Positions 54,572 through 62,907 of a DNA stretch of 64,000 bases are shown piece by piece (position 1 is the first letter of the stretch; the number at the start of each line of letters is the position of its first letter). The notes under the pieces are model-generated. The model worked only from the letters and a program-made list of their open reading frames with translations, was not told the DNA's origin and searched no databases. A program made the position numbers and the translations under genes. Origin of the DNA: Pseudolabrys taiwanensis (GTDB lineage: Bacteria > Pseudomonadota > Alphaproteobacteria > Rhizobiales > Xanthobacteraceae); NCBI RefSeq assembly GCF_003367395.1, contig NZ_CP031417.1, positions 4,923,501-4,987,500 of the forward strand, given 5' to 3'.

Positions 54572-55462
54572 ATGATCATCAAGAGCCAAGAAGACGTCAC
54601 TCCGAAGGTGCTCGACGCTTACAAGAACATCGACGATCCGCGGCTGCGCGAGATCGTCGCCTCCCTGGTCAAGCATCTGCACGCCTTCGCGCGCGATGTG
54701 CATCTCACTGAAGAAGAATTCCAGGCGGCAACGCGCATCATCGCCAAGATGGGCCAGATGAGCAACGACACCCACAACGAAGTGGTGTTGATGGCCGGCT
54801 CGCTCGGCTTCTCGGCGCTCGTGTGTCTGCTCAACAATGGCAACAACGGCCAGACCGAAACGACGGCCAATCTGCTCGGTCCGTTCTGGCGGATGCATTC
54901 GCCCGCGACCGAGAACGGCGGTTCGCTGGTGCGCTCGCCGACGCCGGGTCCGGCGATCTTCGTCAACTGCCAGGTGAAGGACCAGACCGGTAAGCCGATC
55001 GCCGGCGCCGAAGTCGATGTCTGGCATTCGTCGCCCGAAGGCTTCTACGAACAGCAGGATCCGAAGCAGGCCGACATGAACCTGCGCGGCAAGTTCGTCA
55101 CCGACGCCGACGGGCGCTTCTGGTTTCGCAGCGTCAAGCCCGCCGGCTATCCGATCCCGGTCGACGGTCCGGTCGGCGATCTCGTCCGCGCCGGCAAGCG
55201 TCACAATTTCCGGCCCGCCCATCTGCACTTCCTGATCTTCAAGGAAGGCTTCAAGACGCTGATCTCGCAAATCTACTCCAATGACGATGACAAACTGGAG
55301 ACGGACGTGCAGTTCGGCGTCACGCGCGCGCTGATCGCGAATTACGTCCGTCACACGGACAAGGCGCCAGCGGCCGATGTGACAGGCGACTGGTATTCGC
55401 TCGATCAGACCTTCGTTATGGAGCCCGGTATTGCCAAGCTGCCCAAGCCGCCGATCAAATAG
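54572..55462 (+). CDS. Intradiol ring-cleavage dioxygenase (hydroxyquinol 1,2-dioxygenase-like)
   Basis: The 296-residue enzyme has the full set of non-haem Fe(III) ligands at Tyr159 (EGFYEQQD), Tyr193 (GYPIPVDGP), His217 and His219 (RPAHLHF). The N-terminal helical domain (NDTHNEVVLMAGSLGFSALV) matches catechol and hydroxyquinol dioxygenases, and the sequence best resembles hydroxyquinol 1,2-dioxygenase. It would open aromatic rings in lignin or aromatic breakdown. It stands between uvrC and pgsA, with repeats on its upstream side, and no maleylacetate reductase gene is nearby. Confidence 0.87.
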   Translation: MIIKSQEDVTPKVLDAYKNIDDPRLREIVASLVKHLHAFARDVHLTEEEFQAATRIIAKMGQMSNDTHNEVVLMAGSLGFSALVCLLNNGNNGQTETTANLLGPFWRMHSPATENGGSLVRSPTPGPAIFVNCQVKDQTGKPIAGAEVDVWHSSPEGFYEQQDPKQADMNLRGKFVTDADGRFWFRSVKPAGYPIPVDGPVGDLVRAGKRHNFRPAHLHFLIFKEGFKTLISQIYSNDDDKLETDVQFGVTRALIANYVRHTDKAPAADVTGDWYSLDQTFVMEPGIAKLPKPPIK

Positions 55463-55572
55463 CGGTGAGCACCGTCATTCCGGGGCGCCACGAATAGAAC
55501 AGGCGCGCCGGAATGACAGGTTATTGATTCTCGCGGTTGACCTTCCGCCGCCTGGGGTGTTCCTTTGCCGCC

Positions 55573-56187
55573 ATGAATGCCTTTAGTTCCAGGCCGCTGC
55601 CGGCGCGCCCGCTCGCGTTGCCGAATATCCTGACCTATGCGCGGATCGCCGCCGTTCCGGTGGTGGTGGGATTCCTCTTTTGGCAGAGCATCTTCGAAGG
55701 GCCGCTCTGGCTGCGCTGGGTGGCGCTGGTCATTTTCATCGGCGCGGGTGTGACCGATTTCCTCGACGGTTATCTGGCGCGGGCGTGGCAGCAGCATTCC
55801 TCGCTTGGCCGCATGCTCGACCCGATCGCCGACAAGCTTCTGGTCTCGTCCTGCCTGCTGATGCTGGCCGCCGAGGAGTCGGTCCGCGGCTGGACGCTGC
55901 TGGCGGCCGTGGTCATCCTCTGCCGCGAGATCCTGGTGTCGGGCCTGCGCGAATATCTCGCGGAGCTGCGCGTCAGCGTTCCGGTCACGCGGCTTGCCAA
56001 GTGGAAGACCAGCGCCCAGATGGTGGCGATCGGGTTTCTCATCGCCGGCGAGGCCGGCGACCGGGTCGTCCCGGTGGTGAGCGAGATCGGCATCGGCCTG
56101 TTGTGGGCTTCGGCGATCCTCACGCTCTATACGGGCTATGACTATATGCGCGCCGGTTTGCGCTACATGATCGACGAGAACGTATGA
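55573..56187 (+). CDS. pgsA: CDP-diacylglycerol-glycerol-3-phosphate 3-phosphatidyltransferase
   Basis: PgsA makes phosphatidylglycerol phosphate in the inner membrane. The 204-residue protein is hydrophobic and has the CDP-alcohol phosphotransferase motif DGYLARAWQQHSSLGRMLDP followed by IADKLL, with all Asp residues. NILTYARIAAVPVVVGFLFW is the family start. ATG 55573 is used; the extension to 55537 is not needed. moaD overlaps its stop by 4 bases. Confidence 0.96.
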   Translation: MNAFSSRPLPARPLALPNILTYARIAAVPVVVGFLFWQSIFEGPLWLRWVALVIFIGAGVTDFLDGYLARAWQQHSSLGRMLDPIADKLLVSSCLLMLAAEESVRGWTLLAAVVILCREILVSGLREYLAELRVSVPVTRLAKWKTSAQMVAIGFLIAGEAGDRVVPVVSEIGIGLLWASAILTLYTGYDYMRAGLRYMIDENV

Positions 56188-56435
56188 AGCTGCGCTATTT
56201 CGCCTGGGTCCGGGAACGCATCGGCAAGCCGGAAGAGGACATCGAGCCTCCGGTCGATGTCGCGACCGTTGCCGAGCTGATTGCCTGGCTGGCCGGGCGT
56301 GGCGAGGAATATGCCTATGCCTTCGAGAACCCGAAGGTGATCCGCGCCGCCATCAACAAGAGCCACGTGAAGCCGGACACCCGCATTGCCGGCGCGGGCG
56401 AGATTGCCTTCTTCCCGCCGATGACGGGCGGGTAA
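56184..56435 (+). CDS. moaD: Molybdopterin synthase sulfur carrier subunit
   Basis: MoaD carries the thiocarboxylate sulfur used to make molybdopterin. The 83-residue ubiquitin-like protein begins MKLRYFAWVRERIGKPEEDI and ends with the obligate Gly-Gly (PPMTGG). ATG 56184 overlaps the pgsA stop (ATGA), so they are coupled. moaE, its partner, follows after a repeat-bearing gap. Confidence 0.95.
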   Translation: MKLRYFAWVRERIGKPEEDIEPPVDVATVAELIAWLAGRGEEYAYAFENPKVIRAAINKSHVKPDTRIAGAGEIAFFPPMTGG

Positions 56436-56459
56436 GGGCATCGCCATGCCTCTTGCTCT

Positions 56460-56575
56460 CTTCGCCGCTCCCATAGGGAGAGGTCGGCGCACGAAGTGCG
56501 TCGGGTGAGGGGTTACAGACGTCGAGAGTCAGGAACCCCCTCACCCCAGCCCAACGGGGAGAGGGAGCCCTCGGT
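56460..56575. repeat. Intergenic palindromic repeat between moaD and moaE
   Basis: The segment contains TCCCATAGGGAGAGG, GTCGGGTGAGGGGTT, CCCCCTCACCCC and ACGGGGAGAGGGAG. It is a drifted member of the CCCTCTCCC...GGGAGAGGG family that is inside uvrC; arms CCCTCACC and GGTGAGGG pair. Confidence 0.6.
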
Positions 56576-56629
56576 GCTCGTGGCGTCGCTGCAATTCCAA
56601 CGCGTCCAAATCTGCACTACATTGGTGCC

Positions 56630-57115
56630 ATGACCGTCCAGACCACCGTGCGCATTCAGCGCGAGCCGTTCGACGTCGCCGCGGAGACCAAAAAGCTCAC
56701 GCAGGGCCGCGACGACGCGGGCGCGGTCGTCACCTTCACCGGCATCTGCCGTGGCGCCGAGGGGACCGAGCCGATCGCCGCGCTGACCCTCGAGCATTAT
56801 CCCGGTATGGCCGAGGCGGAGATCGAGCGGCACGTCGCCGAGGCCGTGTCACGCTGGCCGCTCATCGGCGTCACCGTCATTCACCGGCACGGCCGCATCG
56901 TGCCGGGCGAGGACATCGTGATGGTCGTCACCGTTTCGTCGCATCGCGAGGCGGCGTTCGCCGCGGCCGAGTTCCTGATGGATTACCTCAAGACCCGCGC
57001 GCCGTTCTGGAAGCAGGTGGAAAAGGTCGGCGGGAAGACCTGGGTCGAGGCGAAGGCGACCGATGACGCAGCGGCGGAGCGCTGGAAAGCGCCGGGCCGC
57101 GCTGCCGCGGAGTGA
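56630..57115 (+). CDS. moaE: Molybdopterin synthase catalytic subunit
   Basis: MoaE forms molybdopterin from precursor Z with MoaD. The 161-residue protein has DDAGAVVTFTGICRGAEG, LTLEHYPGMAEAEIERHVAE, VTVIHRHGRIVPGEDIVMVV and the catalytic end TRAPFWKQVEKVGGKTWVEA. The C-terminus is extended by some 10 residues. Start ATG 56630. The next gene begins a few bases later. Confidence 0.96.
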   Translation: MTVQTTVRIQREPFDVAAETKKLTQGRDDAGAVVTFTGICRGAEGTEPIAALTLEHYPGMAEAEIERHVAEAVSRWPLIGVTVIHRHGRIVPGEDIVMVVTVSSHREAAFAAAEFLMDYLKTRAPFWKQVEKVGGKTWVEAKATDDAAAERWKAPGRAAAE

Positions 57116-57150
57116 GCAGAAGGCGCTATACTGGGGCGCCGGAGGACAAG

Positions 57151-58104
57151 ATGATTCCCATGATGGTCGCGGCTGTGGCCGTTGTGGCGCTCGCGGTGAG
57201 CGAGGCGCCCGCGGCGCAGGTTTCCTATTACGACGTGCCAAAGGGGGCGCACCCCCACGATGTGGCGCCGGCGCCGGACGGCACCGTCTGGTACACCGCG
57301 CAGCACCAGGGCGCCGTCGGCATCCTCGATCCGAAGTCGCGTAAGACCGTGCAGATTCCGCTCGGCCAGGGCGCCGCGCCGCATGGCGTCATCATCGGCC
57401 CCGACCGCGCCGCCTGGGTCACCGAAGGCGGCCTCAACGCGATCGTGCGTGTCGATCCCGAAACGCACGCCGTGAAGCATTATCCGTTGCCGGCGAGCTT
57501 TCCCGCGGCAAATCTCAACACCGCGACCTTCGACCGCAAGGGCATTCTCTGGTTCACCGGCCAGGCTGGCGTCTATGGCCGGGTCGATCCGGCGAGCGGC
57601 CAGGTCGATGCCTGGAAGGCGCCGAAAGGAGCGGGGCCTTACGGCATCACCACGACGCCGAATGGCGACGTCTGGTACGCCTCGCTCGCCGGCGATCACA
57701 TTGCCAAGATCGATACCGTGAGCGGCGACGCGCTGGTGGTGGCGCCGCCGCGGCAGGGCGTCGGGCCGCGCCGCATCTGGCCGGACTCGAAGGGGCTCCT
57801 CTGGGTGAGCTTCTGGACCTCCGGCGAGATCGGCCGCTACGACCCGCAGGCAAAAGTCTGGAAGACGTGGGGCCTGCCGAAGAGCAAAGGCGGTTGCTAC
57901 GCGATCTATGTCGACGACAATGACAAAGTCTGGATCTCCGACTTCCTGGCCAATGCCATCCATCGCTTCGATCCGGTGACGGAGCGCTTCGACACCTTCA
58001 CGAGCAACAAGAGCGGCGCCTCGGTGCGCCAGTTGCTGGGACAGCACGGCGAGGTGTGGGGCGCCGAGTCCGGCACAGACCGGCTCGTGGTGGTGCGAGA
58101 CTGA
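57151..58104 (+). CDS. Vgb-like beta-propeller lyase family protein (virginiamycin B lyase-type)
   Basis: From ATG 57151 (GGAGG upstream) the 317-residue product has a short signal peptide and a repeated propeller pattern: VAPAPDGTVWYTAQHQGAVG, GPDRAAWVTEGGLNAIVRVD, ITTTPNGDVWYASLAGDHIA, WVSFWTSGEIGRYDP and WISDFLANAIHRFDP. The family is named for streptogramin lyase, but genomic members like this are mostly uncharacterised. The signal peptide means a periplasmic role. It is 1 base from the DUF1460 gene, likely one unit. Confidence 0.83.
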   Translation: MIPMMVAAVAVVALAVSEAPAAQVSYYDVPKGAHPHDVAPAPDGTVWYTAQHQGAVGILDPKSRKTVQIPLGQGAAPHGVIIGPDRAAWVTEGGLNAIVRVDPETHAVKHYPLPASFPAANLNTATFDRKGILWFTGQAGVYGRVDPASGQVDAWKAPKGAGPYGITTTPNGDVWYASLAGDHIAKIDTVSGDALVVAPPRQGVGPRRIWPDSKGLLWVSFWTSGEIGRYDPQAKVWKTWGLPKSKGGCYAIYVDDNDKVWISDFLANAIHRFDPVTERFDTFTSNKSGASVRQLLGQHGEVWGAESGTDRLVVVRD

Positions 58105-58105
58105 G

Positions 58106-58885
58106 ATGCGCCGCCTCGCGCGCCGCGACGTGCTGCGGGCGATGGTGGGGGCTCTCTCCTGCGCGGTTGCGATACGGCCCTCCAGCGCCGGCGAGACGCG
58201 CATCGGCACGCTGATCGAGCGCGCCAGCAATCTGCCGACGGTGGCGCAGCGCATCGGCTTCATCTCGCATGCGCTGTTGGGGCTGCCTTATCGCGGTTTC
58301 ACGTTGATCGGCGGCCCGCACCAGCAGGAGGAGTTCGTCATCCGTGACGACGGCTTCGATTGCGTCACCTTCTGCGAGACCGTGCTGGCCGCGGCGCGCG
58401 TGTCGCGAGCCGTCGATTTCGATGAGGCGCTGCGTCAGATCCGCTACCGCAACGGCGACGTCGCCTGGCGCGAACGCAACCATTACTTCTCCGACTGGAG
58501 CGAGTTCAACATCGCCAACGGCGTCTGCCGCGCCGTGATGCTGCCGGGCGGCGTCGCCATCGACAAGATGCTGACTTACGAGCGCGGGCTTGGCGCGCGG
58601 CAGGCTTCCTTCACCGCCATTCCGCGTGCGAGCCTTGCCGCGCATATGGACCGCCTCGCGACCGGCGACATCATCGGCTTCTTGTCGGAGCGGCCGGGGC
58701 TCGATTACTTCCACACCGGCTTCATCGTCGTCTCGCCCGGCGGCAAATTGTGGCTGCGCCACGCCGCCAAGAGCCGTCAGCGCGTGCTGGATGAAGACCT
58801 CGCGCGCTTCATCGTTCGCACGCGCGTCAAGCGCGTGACCGTGCTGCGGCCGCAGGAGCCGTGGGCGGAGAGTGCGGTGGTGTGA
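58106..58885 (+). CDS. DUF1460 family (N-acetylmuramoyl-L-alanine amidase-like)
   Basis: The 259-residue product may be exported by the Tat system (RRDVLRAMVGALSCAVA). The core GFDCVTFCETVLAAARVSRA with Cys86, NHYFSDWSEFNIANGVCRA, LATGDIIGFLSERPGLDYFH and HTGFIVVSPGGKLWLRHAAK is the DUF1460 pattern, an NlpC/P60-like cysteine amidase fold. Such enzymes cut peptidoglycan fragments. Its ATG is one base after the previous TGA. Partner with the Vgb-like protein is positional. Confidence 0.82.
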   Translation: MRRLARRDVLRAMVGALSCAVAIRPSSAGETRIGTLIERASNLPTVAQRIGFISHALLGLPYRGFTLIGGPHQQEEFVIRDDGFDCVTFCETVLAAARVSRAVDFDEALRQIRYRNGDVAWRERNHYFSDWSEFNIANGVCRAVMLPGGVAIDKMLTYERGLGARQASFTAIPRASLAAHMDRLATGDIIGFLSERPGLDYFHTGFIVVSPGGKLWLRHAAKSRQRVLDEDLARFIVRTRVKRVTVLRPQEPWAESAVV

Positions 58886-58899
58886 CGCTTCTGACCCGC

Positions 58900-59003
58900 C
58901 ACCCTGAGGTGGGAGCGAAGCGAGCTTCGAAGGGCGGCGGCCCGAGAGCGAGTGGCCGTCATCCTTCGAGGCGCGCCAAACGGCGCGCACTTCAGGATGA
59001 CGG
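58900..59003. repeat. Intergenic palindromic repeat downstream of DUF1460
   Basis: It starts CCACCCTGAGGTGGGAGCGA, has TTCGAAGGGCGG after, then CATCCTTCGAGGCGCGCC and CTTCAGGATGACGG. This is a copy of the CCTGAGG...CCTTCGAGG family seen at 15.87 and 54.4 kb. Confidence 0.6.
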
Positions 59004-59011
59004 AGCGAGGC

Positions 59012-59899
59012 TTACGCCGCGGCCGCCTTCGGCTGCACTTCGGCGGTGTAGTCTTCCATGAGCTGCTTGGTGATGCCGCCTGGATTAAAATTCCACTGGG
59101 CGATCTCAGCCACCGCGGTCACTTCGGCGGCCGAGCCGGTGATGAAGCATTCCGACATCTCGTCGAGCTCGTACGGCATGATGCGCCGTTCGATCACCTC
59201 GATGCCGCGCTGGCGCGCCAGTGCGATGACGGTCTGCCGCGTGATGCCGTCGAGGAAGCAGTCGGCAATCGGCGTGTGGATCTTGCCGTCCTTGACGAAG
59301 AAGATGTTCGCGCCGGTGCATTCGGCGACGCGGCCTTCCCAGTCGAGCATCATCGCGTCGGCATAGCCTTTGCGCTCGGCGCGGTGCTTGGAGATGGTGC
59401 AGATCATGTAGAGGCCGGCCGCCTTGGCGGTCGACGGCGCCGTCTTCGGATCGGGCCGGCGATAGTCGGCGAGATCGAGCCGGATGCCCTTGAGGCGCTG
59501 CGCCGGGTCGAAATAGCTCGGCCACTCCCAACTCGCGATGGCGAGGTGGATCTGGTTGTCCTGCGCCGACACGCCCATCATCTCCGAGCCGCGCCAGGCG
59601 ACCGGGCGGACGTAGGCGTTCTTCTTGCCGTTCTTGTCGACCACCAGCTTCTTGGCGGCGACGATCTCGGCGGCGGAATAAGGGATGTCGAAATCCAGAA
59701 CGTTGGCGGAGCGCTTCAGCCGCTCGGCATGTTCCTGGCTCTTGAAGATCTGGCCGTCATAGGCGCGCTCGCCCTCGAACACGCAGCTTGCGTAGTGGAG
59801 GCCATGGCTGAGCACGTGCATGTTGGCGTCGCTCCAGGGCACCAACTTGCCGTCGTACCAGATGACCCCCTCAAGACGGTCATAGGACTGCGCAGCCAT
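59012..59899 (-). CDS. ilvE: Branched-chain amino acid aminotransferase
   Basis: IlvE makes the last step for Val, Leu and Ile. The 295-residue PLP protein has WYDGKLVPWSDANMHVLSHG, HYASCVFEGERAYDG, TAKAAGLYMICTISKHRAER with the PLP Lys in TAKAAG, and ECTGANIFFVKDGKIHTPIA followed by DCFLDGITRQTV. Class IV fold and size are right. The start ATG 59899 has a perfect GAGGAGG upstream; the frame extends to 60250 but only as an antisense overlap. It is divergent from the MarR gene. Confidence 0.95.
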   Translation of the reverse strand: MAAQSYDRLEGVIWYDGKLVPWSDANMHVLSHGLHYASCVFEGERAYDGQIFKSQEHAERLKRSANVLDFDIPYSAAEIVAAKKLVVDKNGKKNAYVRPVAWRGSEMMGVSAQDNQIHLAIASWEWPSYFDPAQRLKGIRLDLADYRRPDPKTAPSTAKAAGLYMICTISKHRAERKGYADAMMLDWEGRVAECTGANIFFVKDGKIHTPIADCFLDGITRQTVIALARQRGIEVIERRIMPYELDEMSECFITGSAAEVTAVAEIAQWNFNPGGITKQLMEDYTAEVQPKAAAA

Positions 59900-60128
59900 A
59901 ATTTCCTCCTCGGACTCGAACCAACTGGACCTTCGCGGCCGCTTGTGCCGCTGTGATGGCGCATTTTTGGCGCTAATGCCAATACTTTGCGTCGTGGGAC
60001 GACACCCGGTATGACTCGGCTCATCGGTCAAAGCGCTGTCGGTATAGAGCCGTGGAGGGCTCAGGACAGGGGGCCGTCGGGCACGATCATTTCGTCGGTC
60101 GCGCAGTTTTTGTAACATAAAACCAAAA

Positions 60129-60149
60129 TATGTCAACATGGCTGACATA
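60129..60149. promoter_or_regulatory. Candidate MarR operator overlapping the start codon
   Basis: TATGTCA and TGACATA form a perfect 7-bp inverted repeat with a 7-base spacer that contains the start ATG (60138). A second, overlapping repeat ACATA-N9-TATGT lies at 60115-60133. Such overlap suggests tight self-repression by MarR. Confidence 0.65.
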
Positions 60150-60704
60150 AATTTATCCGGCAAAACGCCCGCCGCCGCCGGCTCCGCCGACCGTCCGTCG
60201 GCCCCCGGGGGCGCGGCCGCTGACGGCCCGGAGCCGATCTGGGACATCATCGAGCTGTTGTTCTTCGCCTACCGCGATTTCGTCGGCGATCCCGACGAGG
60301 TGTTGGCCAAGTTCGGCTTCGGCCGGGCGCATCACCGCGTGCTGCACTTCGTCAGCCGCAACCCGGGCATGAAGGTCGCCGATCTGCTCGACATCCTGAA
60401 CATCACCAAGCAATCGCTGTCGCGCGTGCTCAAGCAGCTCGTCGACGAGGGTTATGTGTTGCAGAAGGAGGGCGATCAGGATCGCCGCCAGCGGCTGCTC
60501 TACGGGACGCCGAAGGGAGAGGCTCTGTCACGCAAGCTCGACGACCTGCAGACGCGCCGCATCATGCGCGCGTTCGCCGAGCTCGGTCCGGGCGCGCACG
60601 ATGCCGCGCGCCGCTTTCTTACGGCCATGATCGATGGCGATAACCGGGACGGCGTGCTGCGTCTCATCGCGCGCGCCGACCGGGCGGCCAAGGCGCGGGA
60701 GTAG
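60138..60704 (+). CDS. MarR family transcriptional regulator
   Basis: The 188-residue protein has the MarR winged helix: VLHFVSRNPGMKVADLLDIL, ITKQSLSRVLKQLVDEGYVL and DQDRRQRLLYGTPKGEALSR (wing and beta-hairpin). A flexible N-terminus (about 1-32) is rich in Ala/Pro. It directly precedes the response regulator by 6 bases, so all three downstream genes are cotranscribed. Divergent ilvE may be a target. Effector unknown. Confidence 0.93.
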   Translation: MADINLSGKTPAAAGSADRPSAPGGAAADGPEPIWDIIELLFFAYRDFVGDPDEVLAKFGFGRAHHRVLHFVSRNPGMKVADLLDILNITKQSLSRVLKQLVDEGYVLQKEGDQDRRQRLLYGTPKGEALSRKLDDLQTRRIMRAFAELGPGAHDAARRFLTAMIDGDNRDGVLRLIARADRAAKARE

Positions 60705-60710
60705 CAACTG

Positions 60711-61418
60711 ATGATCGCGCCGGCCAATCTGCCCGACGACGCGCCGCATCTTCTGGTGGTCGACGACGACCGCCGTATTCGCGATCTGTTGTCGCGCTTC
60801 CTCAACAGCGAAGGCTATCGCGTCAGCACGGCCGACACCGCGGCCGATGCGCGCGGCAAGCTCAAGAGCCTGAGCTTCGATCTCATCGTGCTCGATGTGA
60901 TGATGCCGGGCGAAAACGGCTTCGACTTTGCCCAATCACTGCGCGGCACGTCCCAAGTGCCGATCTTGATGCTGACCGCGCGGGACGCCGCCGAGAGCCG
61001 CATCAAGGGCCTCGAGATGGGCGCCGACGATTATCTCTCGAAGCCGTTCGAGCCGCGCGAACTGTCGTTGCGTATCGCCAGTATCTTGAAACGCACGCAG
61101 CCGGCCGTGCCGCCGCCGCCGGCCGAGCAGGTATCTTTCGGGCCTTTCATCTATCACCTCGGGCGCGGCGAACTGCGCAAGGGCGACGAGGTCATCCGCC
61201 TCACCGATCGTGAGCGCGAGATGTTGCGCATCCTCGCCGCGACGCCGGGTGAGACGGTGTCGCGCATGGCGCTCGCGGGAAATGGCGGCTCGGTGAGCGA
61301 GCGCGCCGTCGACGTGCAGGTCAATCGTCTGCGCCGTAAAATCGAACGCAATCCGGCCGATCCGTTGTTCGTGCAGACGGTGCGCGGGATCGGCTACCGG
61401 CTGGTGATCGCCACATGA
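60711..61418 (+). CDS. OmpR family response regulator
   Basis: The 235-residue regulator has a receiver with acid pocket VVDDD at 17-21, phospho-acceptor Asp62 (LIVLDVMMPGENG) and the Lys in DYLSKPFEPREL, then a winged helix with LTDREREMLRILAATPGETV and RAVDVQVNRLRRKIERNPAD. Overlaps the kinase start by 4 bases (ATGA). Similar trios MarR-RR-HK lie next to ilvE in related genomes, but the signal and target genes remain unknown. Confidence 0.94.
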   Translation: MIAPANLPDDAPHLLVVDDDRRIRDLLSRFLNSEGYRVSTADTAADARGKLKSLSFDLIVLDVMMPGENGFDFAQSLRGTSQVPILMLTARDAAESRIKGLEMGADDYLSKPFEPRELSLRIASILKRTQPAVPPPPAEQVSFGPFIYHLGRGELRKGDEVIRLTDREREMLRILAATPGETVSRMALAGNGGSVSERAVDVQVNRLRRKIERNPADPLFVQTVRGIGYRLVIAT

Positions 61419-62866
61419 CCAGTCTCGACATCGGCAATACCTTGCGCACGGCGCGCGACCGGGTTGTCGATGCGTGGCTTTGGTACGACAACATTCCGCC
61501 GATCCGGCGCATCCACGCCCAGCTCGCGCAAGTTCCGGACGGTTGGCGCCGCATGAGCCGATGGCTCAACGGCGTCATGCCGAAGGGCCTCTATGCGCGC
61601 GCGCTGCTGATCATCATCGCGCCGATGGTGATCCTGCAGTCCGTGATCGCTTTCGTGTTCATGGAGCGGCACTGGAACCTGGTGACGCAACGGCTCTCCG
61701 CTGACGTGGTGCACGATATCGCGGCGCTGGTCGACGTGTACCGTGTCTATCCGCAGGACGCCGATCGCACGCAGCTGCGCAAGATCGCGCAGGACCGGCT
61801 TGGCCTGGTGGTCGATTTCCTGCCGTCGGGCGATCTGCCGCCGCCGGGGCCGAAGCCGTTCTTCTCGCTGCTCGATCAGACCTTGTCGCAAGAAATGCGC
61901 AAGCAGATCGCCCGCCCGTTCTGGATCGATACCGTCGGCAAATCGGCGCTGGTCGAGATCCGCGTGCAGCTCGACAACACCGTCATGCGCATCTTCGCGC
62001 GGCGGAGTGCCGCCTATGCGTCGAACTCCGAAATCTTTCTGATGTGGATGGTGGGCACCTCGACGGTGCTGCTCACGGTCGCCATCATCTTCCTGCGCAA
62101 TCAGATACGGCCGATCCTGCGGCTTGCCGACGCCGCCGAAAGTTTCGGCAAAGGCCGCGACGTGCCGAATTTCCGCCCGCGCGGCGCGCGCGAGGTGCGG
62201 CGCGCGGCACAGGCTTTCATCGAGATGAAGACGCGTGTCGAGCGCATGATGGAGCAACGTACGGCGATGCTCGCCGGCGTGTCCCATGACCTGCGCACCA
62301 TCCTGACCCGCTTCAAGCTCGAACTGGCGCTGATCGACAGTCCCGAGACCGAGCCGATGAAGCGCGACGTCGACGAAATGGCGCGCATGCTGGAGGCGTA
62401 TCTCGCCTTCGCGCGCGGCGATCTCGGCGAGAGCGCGGCGCCGACCGACATGGCGGAGTTCTTGGAAGAGCTGAAGCTCGACGCCGAGCGCCACGGCCAC
62501 CGGACCACCGTGGTGTTTCACGGCACGCCGATCGTCACCGTGCGGCCGGCCGCGTTCAAGCGTTGTCTCGGCAATCTCGTGTCGAACGCCGCGCGTTACG
62601 CGCGGTCGATTTCCATCACCGGCCATCGCGATCACCGCTATCTGACGGTGACGGTGGACGACGACGGGCCGGGCATCCCGGTGGATCAGCGCGAGGAAGT
62701 GTTCAAGCCGTTCCTGCGGCTGGACGATGCGCGCAATCAGGATGAGGGCGGCACCGGGCTCGGCTTGGCGATCGCGCGCGATATCGCACGCTCGCACGGC
62801 GGCGATATCTCGCTCGGCGACAGTCCGTTGGGCGGACTGCGCGCGACGGTCAGGGTGCCTGTGTAG
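61415..62866 (+). CDS. EnvZ-like sensor histidine kinase
   Basis: The 483-residue kinase has membrane helices at about 62-83 and 206-227, a 120-residue periplasmic region between them, a HAMP-like segment (RPILRLADAAESFGKGRDVP) and the H box GVSHDLRTILTRFKLELAL with His291. The Pro usually after HDLRT is replaced by Ile here, as in several hyphomicrobial EnvZ-type kinases. N box NLVSNAARYA and G boxes DDGPGIP and GGTGLGLAI are intact. Coupled to the response regulator. Confidence 0.93.
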   Translation: MTSLDIGNTLRTARDRVVDAWLWYDNIPPIRRIHAQLAQVPDGWRRMSRWLNGVMPKGLYARALLIIIAPMVILQSVIAFVFMERHWNLVTQRLSADVVHDIAALVDVYRVYPQDADRTQLRKIAQDRLGLVVDFLPSGDLPPPGPKPFFSLLDQTLSQEMRKQIARPFWIDTVGKSALVEIRVQLDNTVMRIFARRSAAYASNSEIFLMWMVGTSTVLLTVAIIFLRNQIRPILRLADAAESFGKGRDVPNFRPRGAREVRRAAQAFIEMKTRVERMMEQRTAMLAGVSHDLRTILTRFKLELALIDSPETEPMKRDVDEMARMLEAYLAFARGDLGESAAPTDMAEFLEELKLDAERHGHRTTVVFHGTPIVTVRPAAFKRCLGNLVSNAARYARSISITGHRDHRYLTVTVDDDGPGIPVDQREEVFKPFLRLDDARNQDEGGTGLGLAIARDIARSHGGDISLGDSPLGGLRATVRVPV

Positions 62867-62907
62867 AAATTTTTCGACGGGCTATGCCCGGCTATGACAT
62901 CAACGGT

